Shown here: one piece after another, positions 15,870 to 24,019 of the stretch
Numbering within the stretch: position 1 is the first letter of the stretch
How the letters are laid out: the number at the start of each line of letters is the position of its first letter
DNA from: Candidatus Babelota bacterium
Lineage (GTDB): Bacteria; Babelota; Babeliae; Babelales; JABDEC01
Assembly: GCA_013286795.1 (NCBI GenBank)
Contig: JABDFA010000001.1
Location: 1 to 38,194, forward strand
Direction: 5' to 3'
DNA length: 38,194 bases
Made by a program: the position numbers and the translations under genes
Notes under the pieces: generated by a model
Told to the model about the DNA's origin: nothing
Databases searched by the model: none
The model's input: only the letters and a program-made list of their open reading frames with translations

Positions 15870-17006
15870 TTAAATTTTAGAAGAACAGTCTTTTAGGCCT
15901 TCCTGTAACTCTTTGGAAGTTAATATTATTTCATTGCCAATTCTTTCCAATTCTGTGCCATATTCATCCATTATTTTGATTAAATTTTGTTTTGCTAATT
16001 TTTGAGCCTCAGTTAAATTTTCATCTTTAAACTCTGGGGTCGCATCTAAAGTTTGCCTGATTGCGCTTATTCCTTTTTGTGCAATTTGTGAGGTGCCTTT
16101 ATTGCTAGGAATCTTAGATTCTTGAATGATTCCTAGCTGGGCCAATATTTTTGCAAGCCAAGATGGTTGTTCTGCTCCAAAAACAGTTATTAAGAAGCTA
16201 TTCCAGGCATCTATTACATTTTTTGGGATGCGTTCTTTTTTCATTCCTAGTGCTTCATTTTCTCGTGGTTCTAAGTATTCAAGAGCATGAGCAGTAAAAT
16301 CTCCCCATGTTTTTACTCCATAGCTTTCAGGTTTTATGAAAATTAAACCTGATTTTATTTGTCCAAAAAGAATATGATATTTATAAATCTTTTTTTGTGG
16401 ATTGAATGGTGGAAAAAATAGTTTTTCTCTTTGATCTTCAGGTATATCAATGCCATGCTGATTGGTCTTGGTCAGATGTGAAGATATTCGTGCATATCCT
16501 CTGCTTAGAGCATTGAATATTAAATCATTTTTATCTTCTATTATAAAAGTTCCTTCAATAAAAGGATTGCCTTGTTCTACAGCAAGGGCATAAAAGTACC
16601 AAATTAAACTTACTATTTCATTTAATTCGGGTATATATACAGTTTCTTCTTTGCTTTCATTGTAAATTTTTTCTAAGACTTTTTTGCCTGTGCACCATAT
16701 ACCTTTTTCAAATTCTTTTTTTAAATCATCTTTAAGTGTAGCTAATTTAGTTTTTGCGTTCTCATCTACTCTAGGGTCCTTATGGAATTGTTTGGCTTGA
16801 AACTTTTCAATATCATTGTTCCATTTTGTAAAGTTATCTAAGAGTTTTTGTGGATCTTTATAACTTATAAGTATTGTATATCTTAATCGCTCTGGACTAA
16901 TTATTTTTTCTAAAGTTTCTTTTTTTTCAGGTTCTGTAGTTTTTAAAAGATATACTTGACTAGAAATAAATAAGATAATAATTATAAATTTACTTAAGGT
17001 TTTCAT
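15870..17006 (-). CDS. Secreted protein with unknown domain (paralogue B)
   Basis: Not recognised; 378 residues. The N-terminus is a signal peptide (MKTLSKFIIIILFISSQVYL). From about residue 97 it aligns by eye with the C-terminal half of the 503-residue protein at 13810. Shared blocks are KVLEKIYNE, LIWYFYALAVEQGNPFIEGT, GIDIPEDQREKLFF, YHILFGQIKSGLIFIKPE and RIPKNVIDAWNSFL. It lacks the long coiled coil of its paralogue. GGAG lies 5 nt before the ATG. A loose promoter (TTTACA-18-TATTTT) lies upstream in the divergent gap. The conserved His, Gln, Lys and Glu in the shared core could be functional, but no known active site is recognised. Confidence 0.78.
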   Translation of the reverse strand: MKTLSKFIIIILFISSQVYLLKTTEPEKKETLEKIISPERLRYTILISYKDPQKLLDNFTKWNNDIEKFQAKQFHKDPRVDENAKTKLATLKDDLKKEFEKGIWCTGKKVLEKIYNESKEETVYIPELNEIVSLIWYFYALAVEQGNPFIEGTFIIEDKNDLIFNALSRGYARISSHLTKTNQHGIDIPEDQREKLFFPPFNPQKKIYKYHILFGQIKSGLIFIKPESYGVKTWGDFTAHALEYLEPRENEALGMKKERIPKNVIDAWNSFLITVFGAEQPSWLAKILAQLGIIQESKIPSNKGTSQIAQKGISAIRQTLDATPEFKDENLTEAQKLAKQNLIKIMDEYGTELERIGNEIILTSKELQEGLKDCSSKI

Positions 17007-17122
17007 AACAACTCCATTTAAATTAATTCACTTTTAAAATATCAAATTATTATTGTATTTGTAAATAGTAAGATTCCCTGGGTTTTAAAAATATGAAAAA
17101 GTGCTTTAAAATAGAGGCTTTT

Positions 17123-17851
17123 ATGGTTAAGAATTTGTATCTATTTTTATTTTTTTTATCTTTTTATAATAGCCAAATGGGATTTCATAGATTAGATGAG
17201 ATTCAAGATTTTTCTGAAAAACAAAAAATTATATTTAGAGAAGTAATTCGTGAATTAATAGATCAAAGAAGAGATCTTAATAAAGAATATAAGTTTGGTA
17301 TTTATAGAAATACTCCTCTAAGGCAAGCAATAGATTGTGCAGATGAAGAATGTATAGATTTGTTATTAAAAAATGGAGCAAGTGTTAATTTAAAGACAGA
17401 CAATGAAGAAGATGGTTTGTTACATCAGGCTGTATATAGTGGTAATATAAAAATTATTGAATTACTTCTTCAAGCAGGGATGGATATTAATATTAAAGAT
17501 AGATTTGGAAATACAGTTTTGATTTCTGTTCTTACTTATCCTAATAATTGTAATAATATAGTAAAGTTCTTGCTTAAAAATGGCGCAAACCCAAATATTA
17601 AGAATAATAATAAAAAAACAGCTTTATTATTTGCTGTAAGCGAATGTAACTTTAGATGTTGGAGAATAGTATATATGTTAGATGTTATTAAGTCTCTGAT
17701 ATATGGAGGAGCAGATACTAGCATTTGTGATCGGTATGGAAAAAATTTTATTGAGTTAGCTGAAGATAAAGAATTTAGAAAAAAATTAAAAAATATTTTT
17801 TTTGAATATAAAAAAATTTTATCTGAAGAAGTGGAAGTGTGGTATGTATAA
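17123..17851 (+). CDS. Secreted ankyrin-repeat protein
   Basis: About 242 residues from ATG 17123, chosen because GAGG lies 5 nt upstream and the signal peptide (MVKNLYLFLFFLSFYNSQMG) starts there. An ATG at 17093 would add ten residues without a ribosome site. Ankyrin units include LLLKNGASVNLKTDNEEDG, LLLQAGMDINIKDRFGNTVL, FLLKNGANPNIKNNNKKTAL and LIYGGADTSICDRYGKNF. The C-terminus (EEVEVWYV) has neither the F-box-like helix nor the CaaX box. It is divergent from the unknown protein at 15870 and is followed by a palindromic element. Confidence 0.87.
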   Translation: MVKNLYLFLFFLSFYNSQMGFHRLDEIQDFSEKQKIIFREVIRELIDQRRDLNKEYKFGIYRNTPLRQAIDCADEECIDLLLKNGASVNLKTDNEEDGLLHQAVYSGNIKIIELLLQAGMDINIKDRFGNTVLISVLTYPNNCNNIVKFLLKNGANPNIKNNNKKTALLFAVSECNFRCWRIVYMLDVIKSLIYGGADTSICDRYGKNFIELAEDKEFRKKLKNIFFEYKKILSEEVEVWYV

Positions 17852-17876
17852 AATTAGACCTTATGCGTAATTAGAT

Positions 17877-17955
17877 CCGTCGTATCCCTCGACAAGCTCG
17901 GGACGAGCGGATCCAAGAAGTTTTCTTCGCGCTCGTGGTGAGCCTGTCGAACCAT
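17877..17955. repeat. Palindromic intergenic element, copy 7
   Basis: Arms CCCTCGACAAGCTCGGGACG and CTCGTGGTGAGCCTGTCGAA are imperfect inverted repeats. The centre has a small GAAG-TTTT-CTTC hairpin. The right arm matches copy 1 on the opposite strand. The rest of the 17852-18084 gap is AT-rich, with no clear promoter or ORF. Confidence 0.72.
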
Positions 17956-18084
17956 ACTAGCTAATCAAGTTATTCATAATATTTTGCGCTTATTACGTAT
18001 AAAGTCTATTCTTTTTAATATTTTGCTTTTATTTTTTTGATATCTGGAATAGAGTAAATTGTTAAGGGTAGATAATGAGGCGAA

Positions 18085-19722
18085 ATGAATTTAAAATTTA
18101 TTCACTTTATAATTATATTTATTTTTTTTAATTGTAACTCTTTTATTATAGCTAATTGTTGTGCCATCAAATCAAAAACATCTTGTGATAAATTTACTGA
18201 TTTAAATTATAATAAAACGTTTTTTTCCATAAGACCACAAGATTCAAACTCAGCTAGAGACTTATTAAAAAGAGTTTCTAGCGCATATATGTATGGTGAT
18301 TGTCTTTTTGGTGGAGTTTTTAATTGTATTTTTGAATATCAAAGATCTTTTAATTCAAAAGATTTAGGAAGATGGTTCTTATTTAATGGAACAAACTGTG
18401 CAACTGTAGGAATATCAGGAGATTCTGAGGTTTTTGATGTAGATGGAAGACAAGTTGGTATTACAACACCGCATCAAGAACCTGGAGCTATAGGTCAATT
18501 TTGTATAAATCCGAATATTGAAAATTTTATCTTTGATTTCGATTTTTACTTTGATTCAAGTAAATTATGCAATAGACTTTGGTTCGATTTCGATTTTATT
18601 GTAGCATATGCAAGAACTAATTTAGATTTTTGTCAGACCTATTCATCAGGTTCGGGGTTAGTGTATCCTGCCGGTTTTGATGATTTAAATTGTAATACAA
18701 CTGACATACCTTATGATTCTATTCTTTGTGCATTAATTGGAGATAAAGGTTTTGGAGCCATACCACCTTTAAACTGTGGAAAATTTTCTTCTAAAGATTT
18801 AGCTACTGGTGGTTTAGCAGCTATACATCTTGATGTAGGTTATGATTTTTGTAGAACGGATGAAAGTAATTTTAGCGCTAGCGCCAGAGTAGTATTTCCT
18901 ACAGGAAATAAGCCTAAGGCAGAGTATCTTTTTGATCCGGTTATTGGTCCAAATGGATGTTGGCAAGTAGGTGCCACTATAAATGCACATGATCTAATTT
19001 ATGGTAGAAATTGTGATGGTAATCAAGTGAGATTTTATTTAGATGCTATTTTCACTCATCTTTTTGCCAGAGAACAAAATCGTCTATTTAATTTAAATAA
19101 TAATGGTCCAGGAAGTCAGTATTTACTTTTGAAAAAATTTGCTCCTGGAGAGGATATTATAGGGCTAGATGTTATTGGAGCAGAAAGAGTTGCAAATGTT
19201 CTTTGTGGGCAGGCAAAAATCGGATCAGACTTTATGTTTGATGGTTCATTTATGCTTAATTTTAGTAATACATGTAATGGGTTTTTTGGCAATTTAGGTT
19301 ATAATTTGTGGGTTAGATCAAAAGAAAAAATTAAAGATGGTGTTTGTTTTAAAAATTTTAGTGAATTGCAATATGGAATAAAAGGCATTCAGCCTTTATC
19401 TACAACTATAGAATTTGATATATGTCCGAATCAAGATCAAATATGTTGCGTTACAGATAAGACTACAGCTAGCGAATCAACATTATCACAACCAGCTCCC
19501 GCAGATAGCACAACGATATTTTTAACTGAATCTGACATTAATTTTGAAGCACCTCTTCATCCTTTGGCCATATCTAATAAAATATTTGGGTCAATAGGGC
19601 ATTTCTGGAAATGTTACCAGCATCCTACGTATCTATTAATAGGTGCAGAAGTTGAATTTGGTGTTGATAAAAAAGCTTTAAGTCAATGGGGTGTGTTGAT
19701 CGATTTTGCAATCAATTTTTAA
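18085..19722 (+). CDS. Cysteine-rich secreted protein, candidate outer-membrane beta-barrel
   Basis: Not recognised by name; 545 residues. A signal peptide (MNLKFIHFIIIFIFF...) ends near Ala25, and the mature protein starts NCCAIKS. The body alternates short aromatic/hydrophobic strands with Gly/Asn/Asp turns. It ends in Phe (VLIDFAINF), the usual last residue of outer-membrane barrels. It has 23 cysteines in all, 22 of them probably in the mature part. That number is unusual for a porin and recalls the disulfide-linked major outer-membrane protein of Chlamydia. GAGG precedes the ATG by 4 nt. It is convergent with the delta-60 locus, only 15 bp from its last gene. The barrel call is from pattern only. 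Confidence 0.7.
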   Translation: MNLKFIHFIIIFIFFNCNSFIIANCCAIKSKTSCDKFTDLNYNKTFFSIRPQDSNSARDLLKRVSSAYMYGDCLFGGVFNCIFEYQRSFNSKDLGRWFLFNGTNCATVGISGDSEVFDVDGRQVGITTPHQEPGAIGQFCINPNIENFIFDFDFYFDSSKLCNRLWFDFDFIVAYARTNLDFCQTYSSGSGLVYPAGFDDLNCNTTDIPYDSILCALIGDKGFGAIPPLNCGKFSSKDLATGGLAAIHLDVGYDFCRTDESNFSASARVVFPTGNKPKAEYLFDPVIGPNGCWQVGATINAHDLIYGRNCDGNQVRFYLDAIFTHLFAREQNRLFNLNNNGPGSQYLLLKKFAPGEDIIGLDVIGAERVANVLCGQAKIGSDFMFDGSFMLNFSNTCNGFFGNLGYNLWVRSKEKIKDGVCFKNFSELQYGIKGIQPLSTTIEFDICPNQDQICCVTDKTTASESTLSQPAPADSTTIFLTESDINFEAPLHPLAISNKIFGSIGHFWKCYQHPTYLLIGAEVEFGVDKKALSQWGVLIDFAINF

Positions 19723-19737
19723 TAGTTATCTTTCAAA

Positions 19738-21342
19738 TTAAATATTTATTCTATATTTAGCTATTAATGCCTCGACAAATGAGCTAAAGCAAGTTGGTGA
19801 TGGAGGTGTTGGCGGAGTTGTTGAAAGATATCTGGCCAATGCAAATTGAACAACAGGGGTTGTTGCAATTTCAGCAACACCTGAGATTACTATTTTACCA
19901 TCTGCTTGTAATGCCACGGAATTAGCTATATCTGCTGCCGTACCCGTAGCAAATGAATAAGTAATTACAATTCCAGGAACTGTTGATGAAACTGGTCCGA
20001 ATGTACTGTCAAGGCTTCCATTTGTGAGATATCTTACCAGTACCAAGTTGTCACGCAATGTAAATTTTGTTGTAATAACTGATCCACCAACAGCAACTAT
20101 TTTTCCATCAAATTGAATAGCTAATCCAGTTATACTAGATGCTTCATTCACCGTTCCAAATGTGTTGGTTGTTACGGTTCCCGGTATAGGCGATGTAGCT
20201 CCAAATGAAGTGTCCAGGTTTCCTGAAGTATCGTATCTTGCTAATGCAAATTGAGGAAGGCCTGAAGGATTAGCAATATCTATGATAGATGCTACACCTC
20301 CAACAATAATTTTTCCATCGGCTTGAATTTTTACTGCAGTTGCATCAGCTGAAACAGTATCGCTAGGATTTGTACTAAATATACTTGTTAGAACAGTTCC
20401 AGGCACTTGTGATGTAGCGCCAAAAGTGGTATCAAGACTACCGTCAGTATTATATCTTGCAATTGCAAATGAGTCATTACCTGTTGGGTTAGTATTACTA
20501 TTACCAACAACAATAATTTTACCATTTGATTGTATTGCTATTGCTAAAGCATCCGCAGAATTTGTGTCTGAAGTTACAGATGTAAAATAGGATGTTAGAA
20601 CAGTGCCAGGCACCTGTGATGTGGCGCCAAAAGTCGTATCGAGACTACCATCAGTATTATATCTTACAATTCCAAATGAATCGTTGCCAGTTATATTAGT
20701 ATTAACGCTGCCCACAAGAACAATTTTACCATCCGTTTGAATTGCTATAGAAGCGGCAGTAGCTGCATTTGTATCTGTGGGTACAGTCGTAAAGGAAGTT
20801 GTAACTACTGTTCCTGGAACAGGTGATGACGTACCAAATGTTGTATCTAGTGATCCGTCTGTATTATATCTTGCAACTGCGAATGATTCATTTCCTGTTG
20901 GATTAGTAACAACTGTACCTGCGACAACAATTTTACCATCCGTTTGGATTGTTACAGATGAGGCTCTTGCAAAAGTAGTATCTGAAGAAAGGGTTGTAAA
21001 AGAAGGTGTTGCTACTGTTCCTGGTATTGGTGATGTGTTTCCAAATGTTGTATCAAGGCTCCCATCTGTGTTATATCTTGCAATAACAAATGAGTCGGAG
21101 ATATTTATAGTTGCATAACCTACAGCAACTATTTTTTGATCGGTTTGTATTGCAAGGGAATTTGATGAAGATGCATCAGTAGTTGGCCCAAAATTTGGTG
21201 TCGTAAGTGTTCCGGGCACTGGATTTGTTAATGTACTTGTAGGGTTATTAAATGTTATATCAAGATCACCATCATTACACTCTAATAAATTGAACGTAAA
21301 AAATATCAAATAATAGAATTTTTTAAAATTTAATTTGTTCAT
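19738..21342 (-). CDS. Secreted delta-60 repeat protein, seven units
   Basis: 534 residues. After a weak signal peptide it consists of seven delta-60 units (TIGR02608 type). Each has a core IQTDGKIVxxG, then FxxARYNTDGSLDTTFG, then an insert such as PVPGTVVTTSF that makes these units longer than in its neighbours. The C-terminus (PPTPPSPTCFSSFVEALIAK) is Pro-rich and has no Ig-like domain. Delta-60 repeats are thought to form beta-propellers; seven units fit a seven-bladed one. The start codon overlaps the FkbM methyltransferase stop by four bases (ATGA). It is the last gene of the surface locus. Function unknown, probably surface exposed. Confidence 0.85.
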   Translation of the reverse strand: MNKLNFKKFYYLIFFTFNLLECNDGDLDITFNNPTSTLTNPVPGTLTTPNFGPTTDASSSNSLAIQTDQKIVAVGYATINISDSFVIARYNTDGSLDTTFGNTSPIPGTVATPSFTTLSSDTTFARASSVTIQTDGKIVVAGTVVTNPTGNESFAVARYNTDGSLDTTFGTSSPVPGTVVTTSFTTVPTDTNAATAASIAIQTDGKIVLVGSVNTNITGNDSFGIVRYNTDGSLDTTFGATSQVPGTVLTSYFTSVTSDTNSADALAIAIQSNGKIIVVGNSNTNPTGNDSFAIARYNTDGSLDTTFGATSQVPGTVLTSIFSTNPSDTVSADATAVKIQADGKIIVGGVASIIDIANPSGLPQFALARYDTSGNLDTSFGATSPIPGTVTTNTFGTVNEASSITGLAIQFDGKIVAVGGSVITTKFTLRDNLVLVRYLTNGSLDSTFGPVSSTVPGIVITYSFATGTAADIANSVALQADGKIVISGVAEIATTPVVQFALARYLSTTPPTPPSPTCFSSFVEALIAKYRINI

Positions 21343-22109
21343 TTAGGTGATTCCTTTACTTTTCTAATAAAAATTGCATCACCAAACCAATATTTAAGGT
21401 CTGGTTCAAAATTAACAGCTGCTAGTTCAAATTCTTGACTTGTGAGCCATCTTTTTACATCATCAAAGATGTATTCATTTTCATATATTTCCATAAATTC
21501 AACTTCAATAGCAATAACCTTTACTATTTTTAACATTTCAGGGGAAGCTATTAGGGTATTAAGTGCATATCCCTGCATATTTAGCCAAAAGAAATCTATA
21601 TTATTAATATTGTTTTCTTTTGCCCATTCATCTATCGTTTTAGTTTTTACCGTAATTTTTTCTTTAAACATTAAAGTTGAGTAAGCTAGATGATCTTTAG
21701 GTTTAAGTAAAGAATTGGATTGGGAAGGAAAATTTGGTTGTTTTTGTTCATAGGACATATAAAAGGCGGCTTCACCGGTTTTATCACTTAGGGCATAATC
21801 ATAACAATTTATGTTTGTATAGTTAACGGTATTTTTTTTTAGTTTATTATAAATTTTTGGTACGGGCTCAAATGAATGAATAATTGAGCTTGGCCAGAAC
21901 TTACTCATTATTATAGATTGTTTTCCACAATATGCTCCTGCTTCAAGAATAACTGGATTTTCTGGTAAATATGATTTAACAAAATTTATTATGGCATTGA
22001 AATTGCCATAAGGTAATAAAGTTTCCTTACAGATTAAATTTTGGTTTTGTTGATTAATTAAACTTAAAAAACAAAAAATTGATGTTTTGGTGTATGAGTT
22101 AAACTTCAT
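21339..22109 (-). CDS. FkbM-family methyltransferase with N-terminal signal-like segment
   Basis: 256 residues. The SAM-binding motif I is VILEAGAYCGKQSI (about residues 54-67), motif II includes SSIIHSFEPVP, and NCYDYALSDKTGEAAFYMS and the later TIDEWAKENNINNIDFFWLN follow the FkbM pattern. FkbM enzymes O-methylate sugars or related small groups. It starts 6 nt after the 597-residue delta-60 gene and overlaps the next delta-60 gene by four bases, so all three are probably translated together. A hydrophobic N-terminal stretch (SIFCFLSLIN) may be a signal peptide or anchor, which is odd for a SAM-dependent enzyme. A role in modifying glycans of the surface proteins is inferred. Confidence 0.85.
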   Translation of the reverse strand: MKFNSYTKTSIFCFLSLINQQNQNLICKETLLPYGNFNAIINFVKSYLPENPVILEAGAYCGKQSIIMSKFWPSSIIHSFEPVPKIYNKLKKNTVNYTNINCYDYALSDKTGEAAFYMSYEQKQPNFPSQSNSLLKPKDHLAYSTLMFKEKITVKTKTIDEWAKENNINNIDFFWLNMQGYALNTLIASPEMLKIVKVIAIEVEFMEIYENEYIFDDVKRWLTSQEFELAAVNFEPDLKYWFGDAIFIRKVKESPK

Positions 22110-22115
22110 ATTTAA

Positions 22116-23909
22116 TTAAACGTTTACTGTGAATTTACTTGATCCAGCTGCTAGGGTATTTCCGTATTGATTAATAAGCATTATGATTATTACATGATTG
22201 CCATTTGTTAGAGAACTAGTTGGTCCAGCATCCCAATCTCCAACAGAGTCGGTGTCTGCAAGCGCAAAAAATTGAGAGTCCAAAAGAATCATGACTTGAG
22301 CATTAGCTACAGAAGATATTCCATAAATATTTGGAGTACTTGTTGTAACTGTTGAACCGTTTGCAGGATATATCATTATGAAATCCGAAGCATTGATTGT
22401 GAATTGGTTTATGTTTGAAGCTATTATTCCTGAGTTTTGAATTAAATTTGCTTGTATACTATTTTGGCCATTGGTTAAAATGTTTGTTGGTCCTGCATTC
22501 CAATTGCCTTGATAATCTGTGGTTCCTGTTAACCAACTTGTGCCATTTACTAGGAGTTCATATTGAGATCCAGTTATAGATGAACTTCCATAAATTATGG
22601 GTCTTTTTGTATTTGTTATAGTTGAAGTAGCAAGTGGATAAAGAATGTCTATAGAGTCTGTATTGTTGGGGCTGTATCTTGCCAGACAAAACTCTATTTG
22701 GTAATTAGATCCAATCTGTGCATATCCACCGCTTACGATTTTGCCATCAGATTGTATTATGCTAGAGTTTGATCTTGATCCGAATCCAATTGTATTAATC
22801 ATTATACCATTTGTACCAAATGTTTCATCTATTGTACCATCTGTGTTGTATCTAATAGTAACAAATTGGTCTGTGCCATTTGAATTTGAAAACCCACTTG
22901 CTATTATCTTGTTATCAGATTGAACTTGGATTGATGCTGCTCCAGAAAAGTCTCCAATGATTGTACTGACTATTCCATTAGTACCAAAAATTGTATCTAA
23001 ACTTCCATCAGCATTATAGCGTGCCAGTAAAAACTGACTTGTTGATCCCGTAAATCCTGCTGCAATAATTTTTCCATCTGCTTGAATCGATATTGCACTA
23101 ATATGGGAAATATCCCCAACTGTTGTTATAACTACTCCATTATTGCCAAATGTTGTGTCAATTGAGCCATCAGTGTTATAACGCGCAACTGTAAATTGTT
23201 CGGTAAAATTGGTATCTGTTGTAAATCCTCCAACAACAATTTTTTCATCTGATTGAATTGATATTGAACTAATTGCGCAACGTTGTCCTACCAAAGTTGT
23301 TACTATTCCATTATTATTAAATGAGTTGTCAAGTGAACCATCTGTATTATAACGAACTAAAGCAAAGTTAGAGAAACCATCTATAACAGTTGAACCTGCT
23401 GCAATAATTTTTCCATCAGATTGAATTTTCGCTGCTTGCGCTGATGCGCTATCTCCAATAGAGGTTAAAGCTATTCCATTTGTTCCAAAACTATTATCGA
23501 TTGATCCATCTGTATTGTATCGCGCCAAAGTAAATTGATTTGCACCGTTATTTGAGTAACCACAAGCAATAATCTTTTCATCGTTTTGTATTTCTAGATC
23601 CATAATTTGTGAACTACTACTTATCGATGTAATTTGTATACCACTTTGTCCAAACGTTGGATCAGGTGTCCCATTTATATTGAAGCGCGCTAACGTAAAT
23701 TGGCTTCCGGAATTATTTGTTATTGAATAACCTCCGGTAATAATTTTCCCGTCATTCTGGATTTTAATATTGTTAATTTGTGCTTCTGAGTTGATAGCCA
23801 AAGTTATTATGCCATTTGAACTTTGTCCAAAAGTGGTGTCTAAAGTGTATGTTGTTATATTTAAATATATAATTATTGTAAAAAATAATTTGGTTTTTAA
23901 ATTTTTCAT
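22116..23909 (-). CDS. Secreted delta-60 seven-unit protein with two Ig-like domains
   Basis: 597 residues. A signal peptide (TKLFFTIIIYLNITTYT) is followed directly by LDTTFG and seven delta-60 units. The cores run from IQNDGKIITGG to IQSDGKIVSGG, each followed by xxARYNTDGSxDxTFG. Residues about 420-597 form two bacterial Ig-like domains starting DILYPLATSTITNTKRP and FIMIYPANGSTVTTSTP. Each has the recurring W-x-A-G-x-T-x-x-L-T-x-G strand pair. AGGA lies 9 nt before the ATG. It is separated from the upstream delta-60 gene by a strong hairpin terminator, and heads a three-gene run with the FkbM enzyme. Probably a surface adhesin; no ligand can be assigned. Confidence 0.88.
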   Translation of the reverse strand: MKNLKTKLFFTIIIYLNITTYTLDTTFGQSSNGIITLAINSEAQINNIKIQNDGKIITGGYSITNNSGSQFTLARFNINGTPDPTFGQSGIQITSISSSSQIMDLEIQNDEKIIACGYSNNGANQFTLARYNTDGSIDNSFGTNGIALTSIGDSASAQAAKIQSDGKIIAAGSTVIDGFSNFALVRYNTDGSLDNSFNNNGIVTTLVGQRCAISSISIQSDEKIVVGGFTTDTNFTEQFTVARYNTDGSIDTTFGNNGVVITTVGDISHISAISIQADGKIIAAGFTGSTSQFLLARYNADGSLDTIFGTNGIVSTIIGDFSGAASIQVQSDNKIIASGFSNSNGTDQFVTIRYNTDGTIDETFGTNGIMINTIGFGSRSNSSIIQSDGKIVSGGYAQIGSNYQIEFCLARYSPNNTDSIDILYPLATSTITNTKRPIIYGSSSITGSQYELLVNGTSWLTGTTDYQGNWNAGPTNILTNGQNSIQANLIQNSGIIASNINQFTINASDFIMIYPANGSTVTTSTPNIYGISSVANAQVMILLDSQFFALADTDSVGDWDAGPTSSLTNGNHVIIIMLINQYGNTLAAGSSKFTVNV

Positions 23910-23929
23910 TTGTTTTTTGTCCTAAATTG

Positions 23930-23993
23930 ATATAAAAAAAATCTTGCTCTGAATAATAAACTAAAAAAAAATTATTATTCAGAGCAAGATTTT
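23930..23993 (-). terminator. Strong rho-independent terminator
   Basis: A perfect 22-bp stem: 23938-23959 pairs with 23972-23993, loop 12 nt. The stem includes TCTTGCTCTGAATAATAA. On the minus strand it is followed by a run of eight T. It lies 26 bp beyond the stop of the 604-residue delta-60 gene and only 28 nt before the start codon of the next one. Confidence 0.85.
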
Positions 23994-24019
23994 AAATCTT
24001 AAACAACAACTTTATTATA

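Noticed and set aside
17877..17955. Attachment site or tRNA remnant
   Set aside because: The arms match other copies of the palindromic element and no cloverleaf or anticodon loop can be formed.
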